Shown here: positions 44,889 to 54,494 of the stretch, piece by piece
How the letters are laid out: the number at the start of each line of letters is the position of its first letter
Position numbering within the stretch: the stretch's first letter is position 1
NCBI RefSeq assembly: GCF_013358405.1
Contig: NZ_CP054836.1
Coordinates: 2,418,001 to 2,482,000, forward strand
DNA from: Oricola thermophila
GTDB lineage: Bacteria; Pseudomonadota; Alphaproteobacteria; Rhizobiales; Rhizobiaceae
Length of the DNA: 64,000 nucleotides
Direction of reading: 5' to 3'
Position numbers and translations under genes: made by a program
The notes under the pieces: model-generated
Database searches by the model: none
What the model was told of the DNA's origin: nothing
Seen by the model: the letters and a program-made list of their open reading frames with translations, nothing else

Positions 44889-45410
44889 ATGACCTTGTTC
44901 CTGAAGATTGCAGACCGCCTCGCGCTCGCCGGAGCCATCATCGCGGGCACTTGCCTCTGCCTGCTCGTAGTGCTCGACAGCGCCGAAATCATTCTGCGCA
45001 GTTTCTTTTCGTCATCCCTATCGTTCGTCGTGGAATACAACGGATATTTGCTTGCGATGGCTTTCCTGGGAGGAACCGCACGCACCTTTCGCGAGGACGG
45101 GCATATCCGGGTGAATATGCTGATCCAGCAGCTTCCTCCACCGGCAGCCAGGGTGCTGGATATCGGCTGCACCATCGTGGGGTTCGGATTGTCCGTCTAT
45201 CTGTGCATCGCGATGTGCCGTCTCGCTTATGGCAGCTACGCTCACGACACCCTCTCATTCTTTCCGAGCCGGACCCCTTTGGCCTATCCGCAAGCTGCGG
45301 TCTCCGTCACGCTTGCCATCCTGGCGGTCGCGGTCCTGGCGCGCCTCGTCCGCCTGCTCGCCAACGATGAGCCGGCAGGCGCTGCCATCACTGGCGAGGA
45401 CGGAATCTGA
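44889..45410 (+). CDS. dctQ: TRAP transporter small permease (DctQ)
   Basis: A 173-residue, four-segment membrane protein. The ATG at 44889 after GGGGAAGCAGC is preferred over an upstream TTG. It has the DctQ core FVVEYNGYLLAMAFLGGTARTFREDGHIRV. Ends at the base where dctM starts (TGATG overlap), so small and large permeases are coupled. Confidence 0.88.
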   Translation: MTLFLKIADRLALAGAIIAGTCLCLLVVLDSAEIILRSFFSSSLSFVVEYNGYLLAMAFLGGTARTFREDGHIRVNMLIQQLPPPAARVLDIGCTIVGFGLSVYLCIAMCRLAYGSYAHDTLSFFPSRTPLAYPQAAVSVTLAILAVAVLARLVRLLANDEPAGAAITGEDGI

Positions 45411-46693
45411 TGGCCATCTGGATCGTAATTCTCTCGGCCGTTCTCCTTCTCGGCTCATCCCTGTGGGTCGGACTGTCGTTGATCGGAATCGGCGTCATCG
45501 GCCTGGACATATTCAAGCAGATGCCAGTACAGCGCCTTCTCGGACAGGACGTGTGGTCAAGCCTTACCTCACCGGAACTCGTGGCATTGCCCCTGTTCAT
45601 CCTGATGGGCGAGATACTGTTCCATACCCGTCTGGCCGACCAACTCTTTCGCGGACTGTCGCCGTGGGTCGGATGGCTCCCGGGCAAACTGCTGCATGTG
45701 AACATCCTTGGCAGTACCGTATTCGCCGCAGCGTCCGGTTCGTCGGCAGCGACTGCGGCGACCATCGGCAAGATCACCCTGCCCGAGCTCCGGCAACGAG
45801 GCTATGACAGTTCGCTGGCAATGGGGTCTCTCGCCGCAGCCGGTGCGCTCGGGCTGCTGATACCACCAAGCCTGGTCCTGATCGTCTACGGCGTACTGAC
45901 CAGCGTTTCGGTGCTGCAGCTTTTTGCAGCGGGCATCGTTCCGGGCATCCTCCTTGCCCTGTGCATGAGCATGTACGTCATCCTTCGAGATGTCTTGAAT
46001 CCATCGCTCACGCCCGCAGCCGAACCGCGCATCCCCATGCGCGAGCGACTCAAGTCGATCCTGTCGCTGGTCCCGCTCTTCCTGCTTGTGGTGCTTGTGA
46101 TTGGTTCGATGTATGCGGGCTACGCCACACCGAGCGAAGCTGCCGTCATGGGCGTATTCGGTTCGCTTGTTATCGCCGGAGCACAGCGCGTGCTGACGGT
46201 CAGTCTGCTTGTCAAAGCGATCGATGCAAGTGTGCGGACCAGCTCGATGATCGGCCTCATTCTCGCAGGCGCCCTGTTCCTCGCAAAAGCGCTGGCGTTC
46301 CTGTCGATACCTGCGCAGGTTGGTGCGTTGGTCGAGTCCATGAGTCTTTCGCCAATCGCACTGATCTGCGTGCTGCTCGTGTTCTACGTGGTCCTCGGCT
46401 GTTTTCTGGACGGCACATCGATGATCGTTATGACCCTTCCAGTGACTTTCCCGCTGATCGTCAACGCAGGCTATGATCCGATCTGGTTTGGCGTGTTCCT
46501 TGTACTCGTAGCGGAAATGGGTGCGATTACCCCGCCCGTTGGGTTCAATCTGTTCGTGGTGCAGAACTTGACAGGTGCCAAGCTGGGGGATGTCGGTCGC
46601 GCCGCACTGCCATTCTTTGTGGTCATGCTAGTGTTCGCGATGTTCATCACGATCTTTCCTCAGGTAGTGCTTTGGCTACCGTCGATCACATGA
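45410..46693 (+). CDS. dctM: TRAP transporter large permease (DctM)
   Basis: A 427-residue, 12-segment permease with the DctM marks LGQDVWSSLTSPELVALPLFILMGEIL, AASGSSAATAATIGKITLPEL, IPPSLVLIVYGVLT and GAITPPVGFNLFVVQ. It is last in the dctPQM operon. The 578 bp that follow carry no gene and only a weak hairpin, so the transcript end is not obvious. Confidence 0.92.
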   Translation: MAIWIVILSAVLLLGSSLWVGLSLIGIGVIGLDIFKQMPVQRLLGQDVWSSLTSPELVALPLFILMGEILFHTRLADQLFRGLSPWVGWLPGKLLHVNILGSTVFAAASGSSAATAATIGKITLPELRQRGYDSSLAMGSLAAAGALGLLIPPSLVLIVYGVLTSVSVLQLFAAGIVPGILLALCMSMYVILRDVLNPSLTPAAEPRIPMRERLKSILSLVPLFLLVVLVIGSMYAGYATPSEAAVMGVFGSLVIAGAQRVLTVSLLVKAIDASVRTSSMIGLILAGALFLAKALAFLSIPAQVGALVESMSLSPIALICVLLVFYVVLGCFLDGTSMIVMTLPVTFPLIVNAGYDPIWFGVFLVLVAEMGAITPPVGFNLFVVQNLTGAKLGDVGRAALPFFVVMLVFAMFITIFPQVVLWLPSIT

Positions 46694-47271
46694 CAAATTC
46701 GCCCGTGGCAGCATGATTTTTTCCGATCGACGAGAAAAACGCTGCAGTCACTGATGGGAATGCACCGGCGATACAGTGCCCAGAGCGCGCTAAACGGCAT
46801 TTGTCTCGGCAGGCTGCCGCACCGGCGAAGACAGCCGGTTCGGGGCGGACTTGGCAGGTCGAAGATGCCATTCGGAAATCGGATCGCGATACGAGTAATG
46901 CTTTAACTTGCCAAGCTGGATTAAGGTGCTACACTTTTTGCATACGTATGTATCGCCGTTTTTTTGGGCAGTACGAAAGCCGAGGAATTGTGGACGGACA
47001 TGTGAGACTGCGGACGCGGACAGTGCGTTTTCCGACCATGCAACCGGTTGCCCGATTTCGTGGCCAGACGAGAGCGCTCGACTTCCTACAGTTGGTATCC
47101 TTGACCTCGATGCAACGCGGTACTCGGCTCAATCACAAAGCCGGCACCGGCAATACAACTGGTATTTGCGCTATCCGGAAAGCGACGTGAAACGGCTGCA
47201 CTAGGAGAAATTTCAATACGCATAATTTCGGCTCGCTGCATGAATAGAAGAAATAAAAGGAACAAAAGCAG
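46694..47271. other. 578 bp intergenic region, no gene supported
   Basis: Two overlapping plus-strand frames here (46801-47190 and 46908-47204) lack ribosome sites, have cysteine/arginine-rich composition and resemble nothing. The region is less GC-rich than its flanks. It holds a 6 bp stem ACCGGC/GCCGGT (46821-46839) that could end the dctM transcript and should hold the LysR promoter, possibly near GCATACGTATGT at about 46939. Confidence 0.5.
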
Positions 47272-48303
47272 ATGGAGATTCCCAGGGGAAATCGTGAAAT
47301 CGTTCCGCTAAATGCCCTCAGGGCCTTCGAGGCCGCGGGGCGACGATTGAGTTTTGTTGCCGCAGCCGAGGAATTGTTCGTCACCCCGGCGGCGATCAGC
47401 CACCACATCAAGGCACTCGAAATCCTGGTCGGGACACCCCTCTTCATTCGTCACCATCGGGCAATCGAACTAACTGATGCCGGTCGGGATCTTCTTGTTC
47501 CACTGACCAAGGGAATGCGCATCATAGAAGATGCGACCATGGGACTGCGCAGGGCCAATGCCGGCGGCCCGCTTCGTGTCCGCGTAGCAGCGTGCCTGGC
47601 ATCGAAATGGCTCCTTCCGAGACTGGAATCCTTTTACAAGGAATATCCTCAAATCGATCTACAGGTAACGGTATCCAGCCAGATCTACGAATTCAGATAC
47701 AATGAGATGGATGCCATGCTTCGACTGCGCAGGGGCGAATTCAACGGCATGAGCGTAGAACCGGTTCTATCAGAGTATGTGACGGCCGTGTGTTCGCCCG
47801 AATTTCTCCAACGCAATGGGCCAATCAACGATTACAGTGACCTTGTCGACCTGCCGTTGCTGCATGACGACAATCTCAAGTGCATCCCCACATATCCCGA
47901 TTGGTATTCCTGGCTTGATGCAGCCGGCGTCCATGTTGACAAGGAATTGACCGGTCACCGTTTCGATTCATCTTCGATCGTTCTGGATGCGACTCTTGAA
48001 GGTAAAGGCGTTTCGCTGGCTCGCAGTGCCCTCGTTGCTGAGGACCTGTCCGCGGGCCGGCTCGTGCGCCTCGGAGATTTCGACTATCCGATCAAGCACG
48101 ACTATTTCCTGATCCACCCGATTTCCTCTCCGAAAGTGAAGCAGATCAAGATCTTCTACGAGTGGCTCTTGAAGGAGGCAGCGAAGACCGAGCAATGCTG
48201 GTCGCGACTGAAGGCTACTGACGTCGGCATCAGTATCAGGGAAATGCCCATTGCATCGCACGAAGGAAGCAACTCACAGGCATTGGCTCCGACAGTGGTG
48301 TAA
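47272..48303 (+). CDS. LysR-family transcriptional regulator, GcvA-like
   Basis: A 343-residue LysR protein. The N-terminal helix-turn-helix (about 10-68) reads PLNALRAFEAAGRRLSFVAAAEELFVTPAAISHHIKALE in parts, typical of the GcvA/AmpR branch; the effector domain has VRVAACLASKWLLPRLESFYKEYPQIDLQV and LDATLEGKGVSLARSALV. A C-terminal extension of about 35 residues is extra. It follows the TRAP operon on the same strand and converges with the TAXI-TRAP operon; either could be its target. LysR genes usually lie divergent from targets, which is not the case here. Confidence 0.9.
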   Translation: MEIPRGNREIVPLNALRAFEAAGRRLSFVAAAEELFVTPAAISHHIKALEILVGTPLFIRHHRAIELTDAGRDLLVPLTKGMRIIEDATMGLRRANAGGPLRVRVAACLASKWLLPRLESFYKEYPQIDLQVTVSSQIYEFRYNEMDAMLRLRRGEFNGMSVEPVLSEYVTAVCSPEFLQRNGPINDYSDLVDLPLLHDDNLKCIPTYPDWYSWLDAAGVHVDKELTGHRFDSSSIVLDATLEGKGVSLARSALVAEDLSAGRLVRLGDFDYPIKHDYFLIHPISSPKVKQIKIFYEWLLKEAAKTEQCWSRLKATDVGISIREMPIASHEGSNSQALAPTVV

Positions 48304-48384
48304 CCGGTCTACCCACGAGGACTTGATTGCCAAGAATTCGAAAGGGCGCTCGAAACGATTTGCGGGCAACCACTTCAGTTCGCA

Positions 48385-48401
48385 TGAAGCGATCCGCTTC
48401 A
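48385..48401. terminator. Small hairpin between convergent genes
   Basis: TGAAGCG and CGCTTCA form a perfect 7 bp stem around ATC between lysR (plus) and the fused TRAP permease (minus). No T-run; weak candidate. Confidence 0.3.
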
Positions 48402-48437
48402 ATTCGGCTGCGAATTTCCCGTCCGGCAGTTATGCGA

Positions 48438-50741
48438 TCACGATTGGGAACGCGGAACCGCCACTACCACTGGCCGCCACCGGACAACGGTCCAGATACT
48501 GCTGACGAAAAACACCGCGGCAAGCAACATTACCGCCGTCCACAGGATCGGATCACGAGCGTGGATGTAGTTCGAACCGCTGAACTGGAACAGACCTGAG
48601 GTCAGCAGTACCGCTCCCCACGCCAGATACAGCGAAAGCTGAGAGAACCGTTCGCGCGCCTGCGCTCTCACCGCACCATCCTCCGCATCCGAGACCAGCA
48701 TCTCCAGCAACTCATCCTCATTTCGACTTGTCTGGCCAATTGCAGCCTCTCCTTCCTTCGCCATGCGACCGCTCGCCCACCGATTCAACCAACCGCCGCC
48801 GTCCGAAACAGCCGACTCCTGTATAGGCACAACAGCTTCTTGGCGACGACGGGATTTGCGCCATGAATAGGCCGCCCACAGTGCAATAGCCACGAGCCCA
48901 GCCAAATCGGTCGCAGGCTCGGGGATAAACAACAGCAACGATCCAATCGCCCCAACCAGACGCTCGGTCACGTTCAGCCCGGCGAAAAGATAGCCGGTAG
49001 TCACAGCCGCAAAGCCGATCAGCGCCAGCAATGATGTTATAGAAACCGTGGCGATCTCGCCCCAGCTTCCTTCCAACAGGATCGCGGGGTGATAAACGAA
49101 AAGAATCGGAAGAAGCAGGTTGGAAATTCCGAGCTTGGCCGCATAGAAGCCGGTTTCGATCGGCTTTGATCCCGCGATCGGGGCGGCCGCATAGGCTGTC
49201 AGGGCAACAGGCGGAGTAATGTTGGATGCAATGCCGAAATAGAAAGCGTAGAAGTGGGCAGCCATTTGCGAGATGCCGGCAACTTGCATGATCGGAACTA
49301 CGGTTGCCGCAAGCGTGAGGTATACCGCAGCGGCGCTCATGCCCATGCCCATTATGATGGCCATTACCCCGCACAACATAACCAGTATCCACAAGTTGCC
49401 GTCGGCCATCCGAGCGGCCTCTTGGGCGACCTGAAAACTGAGTCCGACCGCGAAAATCGCGCCGAGCATTATTCCGGCCGCTGCAGCCGTCGCTGAAAGG
49501 CCTGCCGTCGATCGCGCCGTCTCCTCAATCGCTCCCATCAGTCGTGCCGGGTCCAGGCGGCTATTGCTGCGCAGGATGCCTATGATGAACGTGGTCGCAA
49601 TTGTCATAACGGCGACAAAGACGATGGAATACCCCAACACGAGTGCTACACAAATCACGATCAGCGGAATCAGGAAGTACCCTTGCTTGCGCAGCATAGG
49701 GCCGGCGGCCGGCAGCTTCCCGCGTGGCAGCGGAGCCAATCCGTACTTTCGCGCCTCAAGGTCAATCGTGACGAACATTGTCATGTAGTAAAGCAGCGCC
49801 GGAATGGCCGCAGCGGCGATAATGGTCAGGTAGGACACCCCCATCAGATCGGCCATAATGAAAGCGACGGCCCCCATGATCGGAGGGCTGATCATGCCTC
49901 CGTTCGAAGCCGCCGCTTCAACGCCGCCGGCGAAGGCACGCCGGTAGCCCAGCTTTATCATCAGCGGAATGGTGAATATGCCGGTGGTCACGACGTTGCC
50001 GATAGCGCTGCCGGAAATCGTACCGAGCATGGCCGATGATACAACCGCTGCCTTGGCCGGCCCCCCGCGACGGTGGCCGAACAAGGCGAATGCCAACCGC
50101 GTGAAAAACCGGCCGCCGCCGACGGCGTTCAAAAGGACGCCGAAAAGGATGAAAAGCACGACATATTGCGCCATGACCGTGACCGCCACGCCGAAGATCC
50201 CGGCATTGCCGAGGAAGATCGTCTGCAGCAGGCGCGTCGGCGAGGCAGGCGCACCGTAGAACATGCCGCCGAAATGATCGGACGTCAGGGCGTAGGCCAT
50301 GAGCACGAGACAGATGACGACAAGGACGCCCCCTACCGCGCGCCGGCATGCCTCGAGGATCAGCGCGATGAAAATGACGGATGTCACATAGTCGACCGGC
50401 CGGAAAATCAGCGTGCGAATGGACCACGTCTTGATTTCCATCATGAAGTAGATCGTGCACCCGACGCAGGCGCACAGGGCAAGGAAATCGAGAACGCGGC
50501 CGAACAGATAGGCCGGATGGTCCCGGCGCAGGAGGGGCATGGTCATGAAGACGATCGCCAGCGCGGTGTTGACGTGCAGCGCATTGAGCAGCTGGCTGTC
50601 CGGCGAACCGTAGATACCGATATACAGGTGAATGAAAACGTAGAAGGTGCACAGGACGGCGACAAGCCAGTGAAACAGCGCATCGACTGCGCGCATGCGT
50701 TGCCTAGAAAGCAGGGTCTCGGTCGAGGTCATGGAAGGCAT
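48438..50741 (-). CDS. TRAP transporter fused permease (DctQM fusion, TAXI type)
   Basis: A 767-residue membrane protein in which a small-permease part (about 1-170, four segments) is fused to a large-permease part. The large part shows GTISGSAIGNVVTTGIFTIPLMIKLGY, EAAASNGGMISPPIMGAVAFIMA, GMGMSAAAVYLTLA and NITPPVALTAYAAAPIAG, all typical of TAXI-associated fused permeases. A long polar insert near 640-690 precedes two last segments. It partners the TAXI binding protein directly upstream. Confidence 0.92.
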   Translation of the reverse strand: MPSMTSTETLLSRQRMRAVDALFHWLVAVLCTFYVFIHLYIGIYGSPDSQLLNALHVNTALAIVFMTMPLLRRDHPAYLFGRVLDFLALCACVGCTIYFMMEIKTWSIRTLIFRPVDYVTSVIFIALILEACRRAVGGVLVVICLVLMAYALTSDHFGGMFYGAPASPTRLLQTIFLGNAGIFGVAVTVMAQYVVLFILFGVLLNAVGGGRFFTRLAFALFGHRRGGPAKAAVVSSAMLGTISGSAIGNVVTTGIFTIPLMIKLGYRRAFAGGVEAAASNGGMISPPIMGAVAFIMADLMGVSYLTIIAAAAIPALLYYMTMFVTIDLEARKYGLAPLPRGKLPAAGPMLRKQGYFLIPLIVICVALVLGYSIVFVAVMTIATTFIIGILRSNSRLDPARLMGAIEETARSTAGLSATAAAAGIMLGAIFAVGLSFQVAQEAARMADGNLWILVMLCGVMAIIMGMGMSAAAVYLTLAATVVPIMQVAGISQMAAHFYAFYFGIASNITPPVALTAYAAAPIAGSKPIETGFYAAKLGISNLLLPILFVYHPAILLEGSWGEIATVSITSLLALIGFAAVTTGYLFAGLNVTERLVGAIGSLLLFIPEPATDLAGLVAIALWAAYSWRKSRRRQEAVVPIQESAVSDGGGWLNRWASGRMAKEGEAAIGQTSRNEDELLEMLVSDAEDGAVRAQARERFSQLSLYLAWGAVLLTSGLFQFSGSNYIHARDPILWTAVMLLAAVFFVSSIWTVVRWRPVVVAVPRSQS

Positions 50742-50779
50742 AGGGCCGCGTCCCGCGTTTGATCCGCCCGGTTCGAGCG

Positions 50780-50811
50780 CTCATCCGTCCAGCCGGGCCC
50801 GGACGGATGAG
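50780..50811 (-). other. Perfect hairpin after TAXI binding-protein gene
   Basis: CTCATCCGTCC and GGACGGATGAG form a perfect 11 bp stem with a ten-base loop in the 83 bp between the binding-protein and fused-permease genes. No T-run. Confidence 0.72.
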
Positions 50812-50824
50812 GCCATGCGGTCTG

Positions 50825-51781
50825 CTACTTGATCAGACCGATTTCCCGATAATAGCGCTCCGCCCCGGGATGCAGCGGAACCTCGTTGTTGGCGAGGACG
50901 TCCTGATCGTCGATCTGCTCCGACCCGGGAAACAGGCCGTGGAACTGCTCGTATTCCTCGTACATCAGCTTCGTGACCTGATAGACCAGATCATCGGAAA
51001 CATTGGCGCTCGTGACCAGCTGATTGACGTAGAACGGAACCTTCACGTCCTCGTCCTGGTTGGCATAGGTGCCGGCCGGAATCGTGTAGGGCGTAATTCC
51101 CGGCAGGATTTCACCGAGCCTGGCAAGGACTTCATCGCTCATGTCCACCAGTTCGAAGCCCGGCGAACGCTCGATCTGTTGCAGCAAGCCATAGGGTACG
51201 CCGCCGGAGAAGAAGCCGACATCCAGCCGGCCGTCCTGGAAGGCCTGGATCTCGCCGCCGTAGTCGACCGTCTCGGTAACGCCGCCAGCTTTGCGGATAT
51301 CGTCGATTTCCAGGCCGTGCGCCTGAACCACCGGTTCCACGATCTGGTAGAAGAACTGCGCTTCCGGACCCGTCCATACGCGAACCGGCTTCTCCGAGAG
51401 TTCCGTCAGGCTGTCGATAACGCCCGGACGCGCAATGGTCTGCAGGGTTGAACCGTACAGCGTGATGATGTGCCGGACATCGGGCGTATCGACGTCGTAT
51501 GCGCCGCGTCCGTCGGCAATCTTCTTCACCAGCCAAGTGTAGGCAATGTTGAATTCCAGCTCGCCGAGCTGAAGCATGGCCTGAGCCTGCTCACTGTCCG
51601 AGGGAACCACGGAGGCGCGGACGCCTTCGACGTTGTTGTTGATCAGCTCGGAAAGCTTGGCGGAAAAGAGGGGATAGGTTCCCGCCAGTCCGCCGCCGAT
51701 CCGTGCAAACTCCTCCGCATTCGCGCTCCAGCCGGCCATCGATACCATGGCGGCCAGGACAGTCGTCCTAAGGATTTTCAT
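50825..51781 (-). CDS. TAXI-family TRAP transporter solute-binding protein
   Basis: A 318-residue periplasmic protein. ATG at 51781 gives a signal peptide cut near SANAEEF. The TAXI marks RIGGGLAGTYPLFSAKLSELIN and VPSDSEQAQAMLQLGELEFNIAY are clear, with VTETVDYGGEIQAFQDGRLDVGFFSGGVPYG in the second lobe. It supplies the fused permease 83 bp downstream. The 94 bp upstream separates it from the acyl-CoA ligase gene on the same strand, so uptake and CoA activation may be one transcript. Confidence 0.9.
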   Translation of the reverse strand: MKILRTTVLAAMVSMAGWSANAEEFARIGGGLAGTYPLFSAKLSELINNNVEGVRASVVPSDSEQAQAMLQLGELEFNIAYTWLVKKIADGRGAYDVDTPDVRHIITLYGSTLQTIARPGVIDSLTELSEKPVRVWTGPEAQFFYQIVEPVVQAHGLEIDDIRKAGGVTETVDYGGEIQAFQDGRLDVGFFSGGVPYGLLQQIERSPGFELVDMSDEVLARLGEILPGITPYTIPAGTYANQDEDVKVPFYVNQLVTSANVSDDLVYQVTKLMYEEYEQFHGLFPGSEQIDDQDVLANNEVPLHPGAERYYREIGLIK

Positions 51782-51875
51782 GATGCATTCCACCTCTTCT
51801 GTTTGCTCCCTGTCCAATCAGGTTCACCCACGAGCTTTTCGAAGAGGTCGTGAAATGACTGAATTGAACCCCAAC

Positions 51876-53348
51876 TCACGGCATAGCCGCGAGACGTTTT
51901 CCGAGATCGGCCTTGATCACCTTCCCGCCGGAATTTCGCGGCAGTTCATCGATGAAGTGGATTTCACTCGGAATCTTGTAAGGCGCGAGCGATGCGCGAC
52001 AGTAATCCGCAAGCTCCTGGTCGGAGACCCGGTCTGCGCCCGCAACAACGAAGGCGACGACCTGTTCGCCCAGTTCTTCCGAAGGCTTGGGCACGACCGC
52101 GGCATCCGAGACATCGGGATGCGATATCAGCAGCGCCTCGATCTCGGCGGGATAAATGTTGACGCCACCACGGATGATGATGTCCTTGGATCTGCCGGTG
52201 ATGAACAGGTATCCGTCGTCATCGACGTAGCCCAGATCACCCGGCAGGTACCATCCGTCCCTGAAGTAGCGCGCCGTTTCCTCGGGGTTGTTGAAGAACC
52301 CGTCCGGATGCCAGGGCGCGGACTGCCTGATGTGACCGATTTCGCCGATTGCCAGCGCATTTCCCCGATCATCGCAGATCCGGATATCCGACCCCAGGAT
52401 CGGCCGACCGACCGACGGCGCGCCAGTGCCGCCCTCGTCCGCATTGAGCACGGAGACGCCGCCGCCCTCGGTCGAGGCATAGAAGTTCACGATGCGCGAA
52501 TTGACAGTTCGCAGCAACTCGTCCCGTTCCTTCGGATGAAGGGCCGATCCGCTGCATATCACGAAACGGAGGGAGCGCATCGCTTCCAGCACATCCGGGG
52601 CGGAATCCTTGATGCGCCGCAGCAGGGTGGGAACAAGAAACGTCGTCGTCACTCCGTATCTGCGGACAAGCGCCTCGATATCGCCCGGCCGATATGGCGG
52701 CTGGCAAAAGACGATGGTCGCACCGCCCAGAAGATAGGATAGCGTAAACCCGCGTCCCCCGCCGAAATAGAGCGGCGTCGCGCAGAGGAACACGTCATTC
52801 GGGCTGAAATCCAGCGACATCCATTCCGAATAGTGGCGCAGGAACATCTGGCGGTGCGTTATCCGGGGCCCCTTGGGAATACCGGTGGTGCCGGAAGACA
52901 GCGACATCAGCAACGGTTCATCCGGGCTGAAATCGGCGGGCGGCGTGAATTCATGCCCGGCCCCGGACGTCACCATGTCGAACTCGATCACCGACGCGGA
53001 CGTCAAGACACAGCTCGAGGGCGTGTCGGTAATGACGTAGGATGCACCAAACGCCCGGGCCACATTGTCCTTTTCTTCCGATGTCCAGCGCACGTCGAGC
53101 GGCAACAGCACCGCGCCAAGCCGAATGATTGAAAGCATGGCGATCACGTGATGCACGCCATCGCGCATCGTCAGGCCCACGACTTCGCCCCGTTTCACGC
53201 CAAGATTCTGCAGGAAGCCGGCATAGCCATCGACCGCGGACCGAAGCTCGCCGAAGGTGATTGCATGATTATCGTCGCGCAGCGCAACGCGTTCGCGACG
53301 GCGCTCCGAATTGAGAAGTATGCATTCCGCAAGGTTCGAACGGATCAC
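51876..53348 (-). CDS. AMP-forming acyl-CoA synthetase/ligase
   Basis: A 490-residue ANL-family ligase. The P-loop is LSSGTTGIPKGP (150-161), then FYASTEGGG, GDLGYVDDDGYLFITGRSKDIIIRGGVNIYPAEIE and the catalytic lysine K476 in NSGGKVIK. The GTG at 53348 overlaps the acyl-CoA dehydrogenase stop (GTGA) and follows GGGAGATGG. It activates a carboxylic acid through an acyl-adenylate to the CoA ester. With the coupled acyl-CoA dehydrogenase and TAXI uptake, the substrate is probably an imported aliphatic or cyclic carboxylate. Confidence 0.88.
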   Translation of the reverse strand: MIRSNLAECILLNSERRRERVALRDDNHAITFGELRSAVDGYAGFLQNLGVKRGEVVGLTMRDGVHHVIAMLSIIRLGAVLLPLDVRWTSEEKDNVARAFGASYVITDTPSSCVLTSASVIEFDMVTSGAGHEFTPPADFSPDEPLLMSLSSGTTGIPKGPRITHRQMFLRHYSEWMSLDFSPNDVFLCATPLYFGGGRGFTLSYLLGGATIVFCQPPYRPGDIEALVRRYGVTTTFLVPTLLRRIKDSAPDVLEAMRSLRFVICSGSALHPKERDELLRTVNSRIVNFYASTEGGGVSVLNADEGGTGAPSVGRPILGSDIRICDDRGNALAIGEIGHIRQSAPWHPDGFFNNPEETARYFRDGWYLPGDLGYVDDDGYLFITGRSKDIIIRGGVNIYPAEIEALLISHPDVSDAAVVPKPSEELGEQVVAFVVAGADRVSDQELADYCRASLAPYKIPSEIHFIDELPRNSGGKVIKADLGKRLAAMP

Positions 53349-54493
53349 AATCCCATCTCCCGTGCAATGAGATCGCGCAACATCTCGTTTGCCCCTTCCC
53401 CGAATGTCAGGAGGCGCGCATCCCGCCAGTATCTGTTCATGTCGCTTTCTTCGAAATAGGCCGTGCTCGCCATCATCTGCATGCCGTGATGGGTGACATA
53501 CTGGAGAGCCTCCGACGCGAGTATCTTGGCGGCGGCGGACTCGCGTCTGCAGCGTTCGCCGCGGCTGATCCGCCAGGCAAGGTTGTAGAGTACGAAACGC
53601 GCCTGATCGACGCGCATCTGCATATCGACCAGCCGGTGACGGAGAACCTGAAACTGGCTGAGCGGCCGGCCGAACTGCTCCCTCTCGCAAACATGCGCAT
53701 GGGCCAGATCGATCGCCGCCTGAGCCTGACCGATGGCATTCGCCGCCTGACCGGCCCGGCTGTACTGCAGTGTCGACATCAGAACCCGGAAACCGTCGCC
53801 AACCTTCCCGATGACCGCATCTTCCGGCACCTCGACATCGTCGAACTCGATTTCGTAGGAGATCATGGAGTTGTTGCCGATCTTGGGAAGCGGCTCCATC
53901 CGGATGCCGGCCGCATGGCGCGGCACCAGCATCATGCTCACACCATCCTTGCCGGTGCTGCCGGGATCGGTCCTGCAGGGCGTGACCAGATAGTCCGCCA
54001 TGTCCGCGAGGCTGATCCATACCTTGCGCCCGCGCAGCCGCCATCCGGCGGAGGTCCGGGTGGCCCGTGTCGATATGGCCGAGGCATCGGTACCGGCCTG
54101 CGGTTCTGTCAGCGCGAGCGCAAACTGCAGCTCGCCGGCGATAAGCCTCGGGAGAAGTTCGGCCTTTTGCGCTTCCGTTCCAGCCGTCAGCAGCGTCATG
54201 CCGCCGAAATCGACATTGACGGAATAGAGCGAAGCCGCGATCGACGCATGGCGACCAAGGCGCTCCTGGATGAGCGTGACGGTCGGCCAATCCCATTCCA
54301 ACCCGCCATAGACTTCCGGGAAGGGAACCCCGAGAATTCCCAATTCTCCGAACTGCCTGAAAAGATGGCCGGGAAACTCGTGGGCGAGGTCGTACCTCCG
54401 GACGGCATCAGGCGGCAAATTGCGTTCCATGAAACGGTCGATGGAACGCAGAATCTCCGATTGCTCGTCCGTGATCGAGAAATCGAAAGCCAT
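53345..54493 (-). CDS. Acyl-CoA dehydrogenase
   Basis: A 382-residue flavoenzyme of the usual length. Marks are ILGVPFPEVYGGLEWDWPT, the FAD loop LALTEPQAGTDASA, VPEDAVIGKVGDGF, and the C-terminal YWRDARLLTFGEGANEMLRDLIA, where the glutamate of GEG sits at the usual catalytic base position. It introduces a 2,3-double bond into the acyl-CoA made by the downstream ligase. It is 1 bp from the amidohydrolase gene upstream. Confidence 0.9.
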   Translation of the reverse strand: MAFDFSITDEQSEILRSIDRFMERNLPPDAVRRYDLAHEFPGHLFRQFGELGILGVPFPEVYGGLEWDWPTVTLIQERLGRHASIAASLYSVNVDFGGMTLLTAGTEAQKAELLPRLIAGELQFALALTEPQAGTDASAISTRATRTSAGWRLRGRKVWISLADMADYLVTPCRTDPGSTGKDGVSMMLVPRHAAGIRMEPLPKIGNNSMISYEIEFDDVEVPEDAVIGKVGDGFRVLMSTLQYSRAGQAANAIGQAQAAIDLAHAHVCEREQFGRPLSQFQVLRHRLVDMQMRVDQARFVLYNLAWRISRGERCRRESAAAKILASEALQYVTHHGMQMMASTAYFEESDMNRYWRDARLLTFGEGANEMLRDLIAREMGL

Positions 54494-54494
54494 C

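Noticed and set aside
46801..47190. Small plus-strand frames in the 578 bp gap before lysR
   Set aside because: No ribosome site, biased composition and overlapping alternatives; nothing supports translation.
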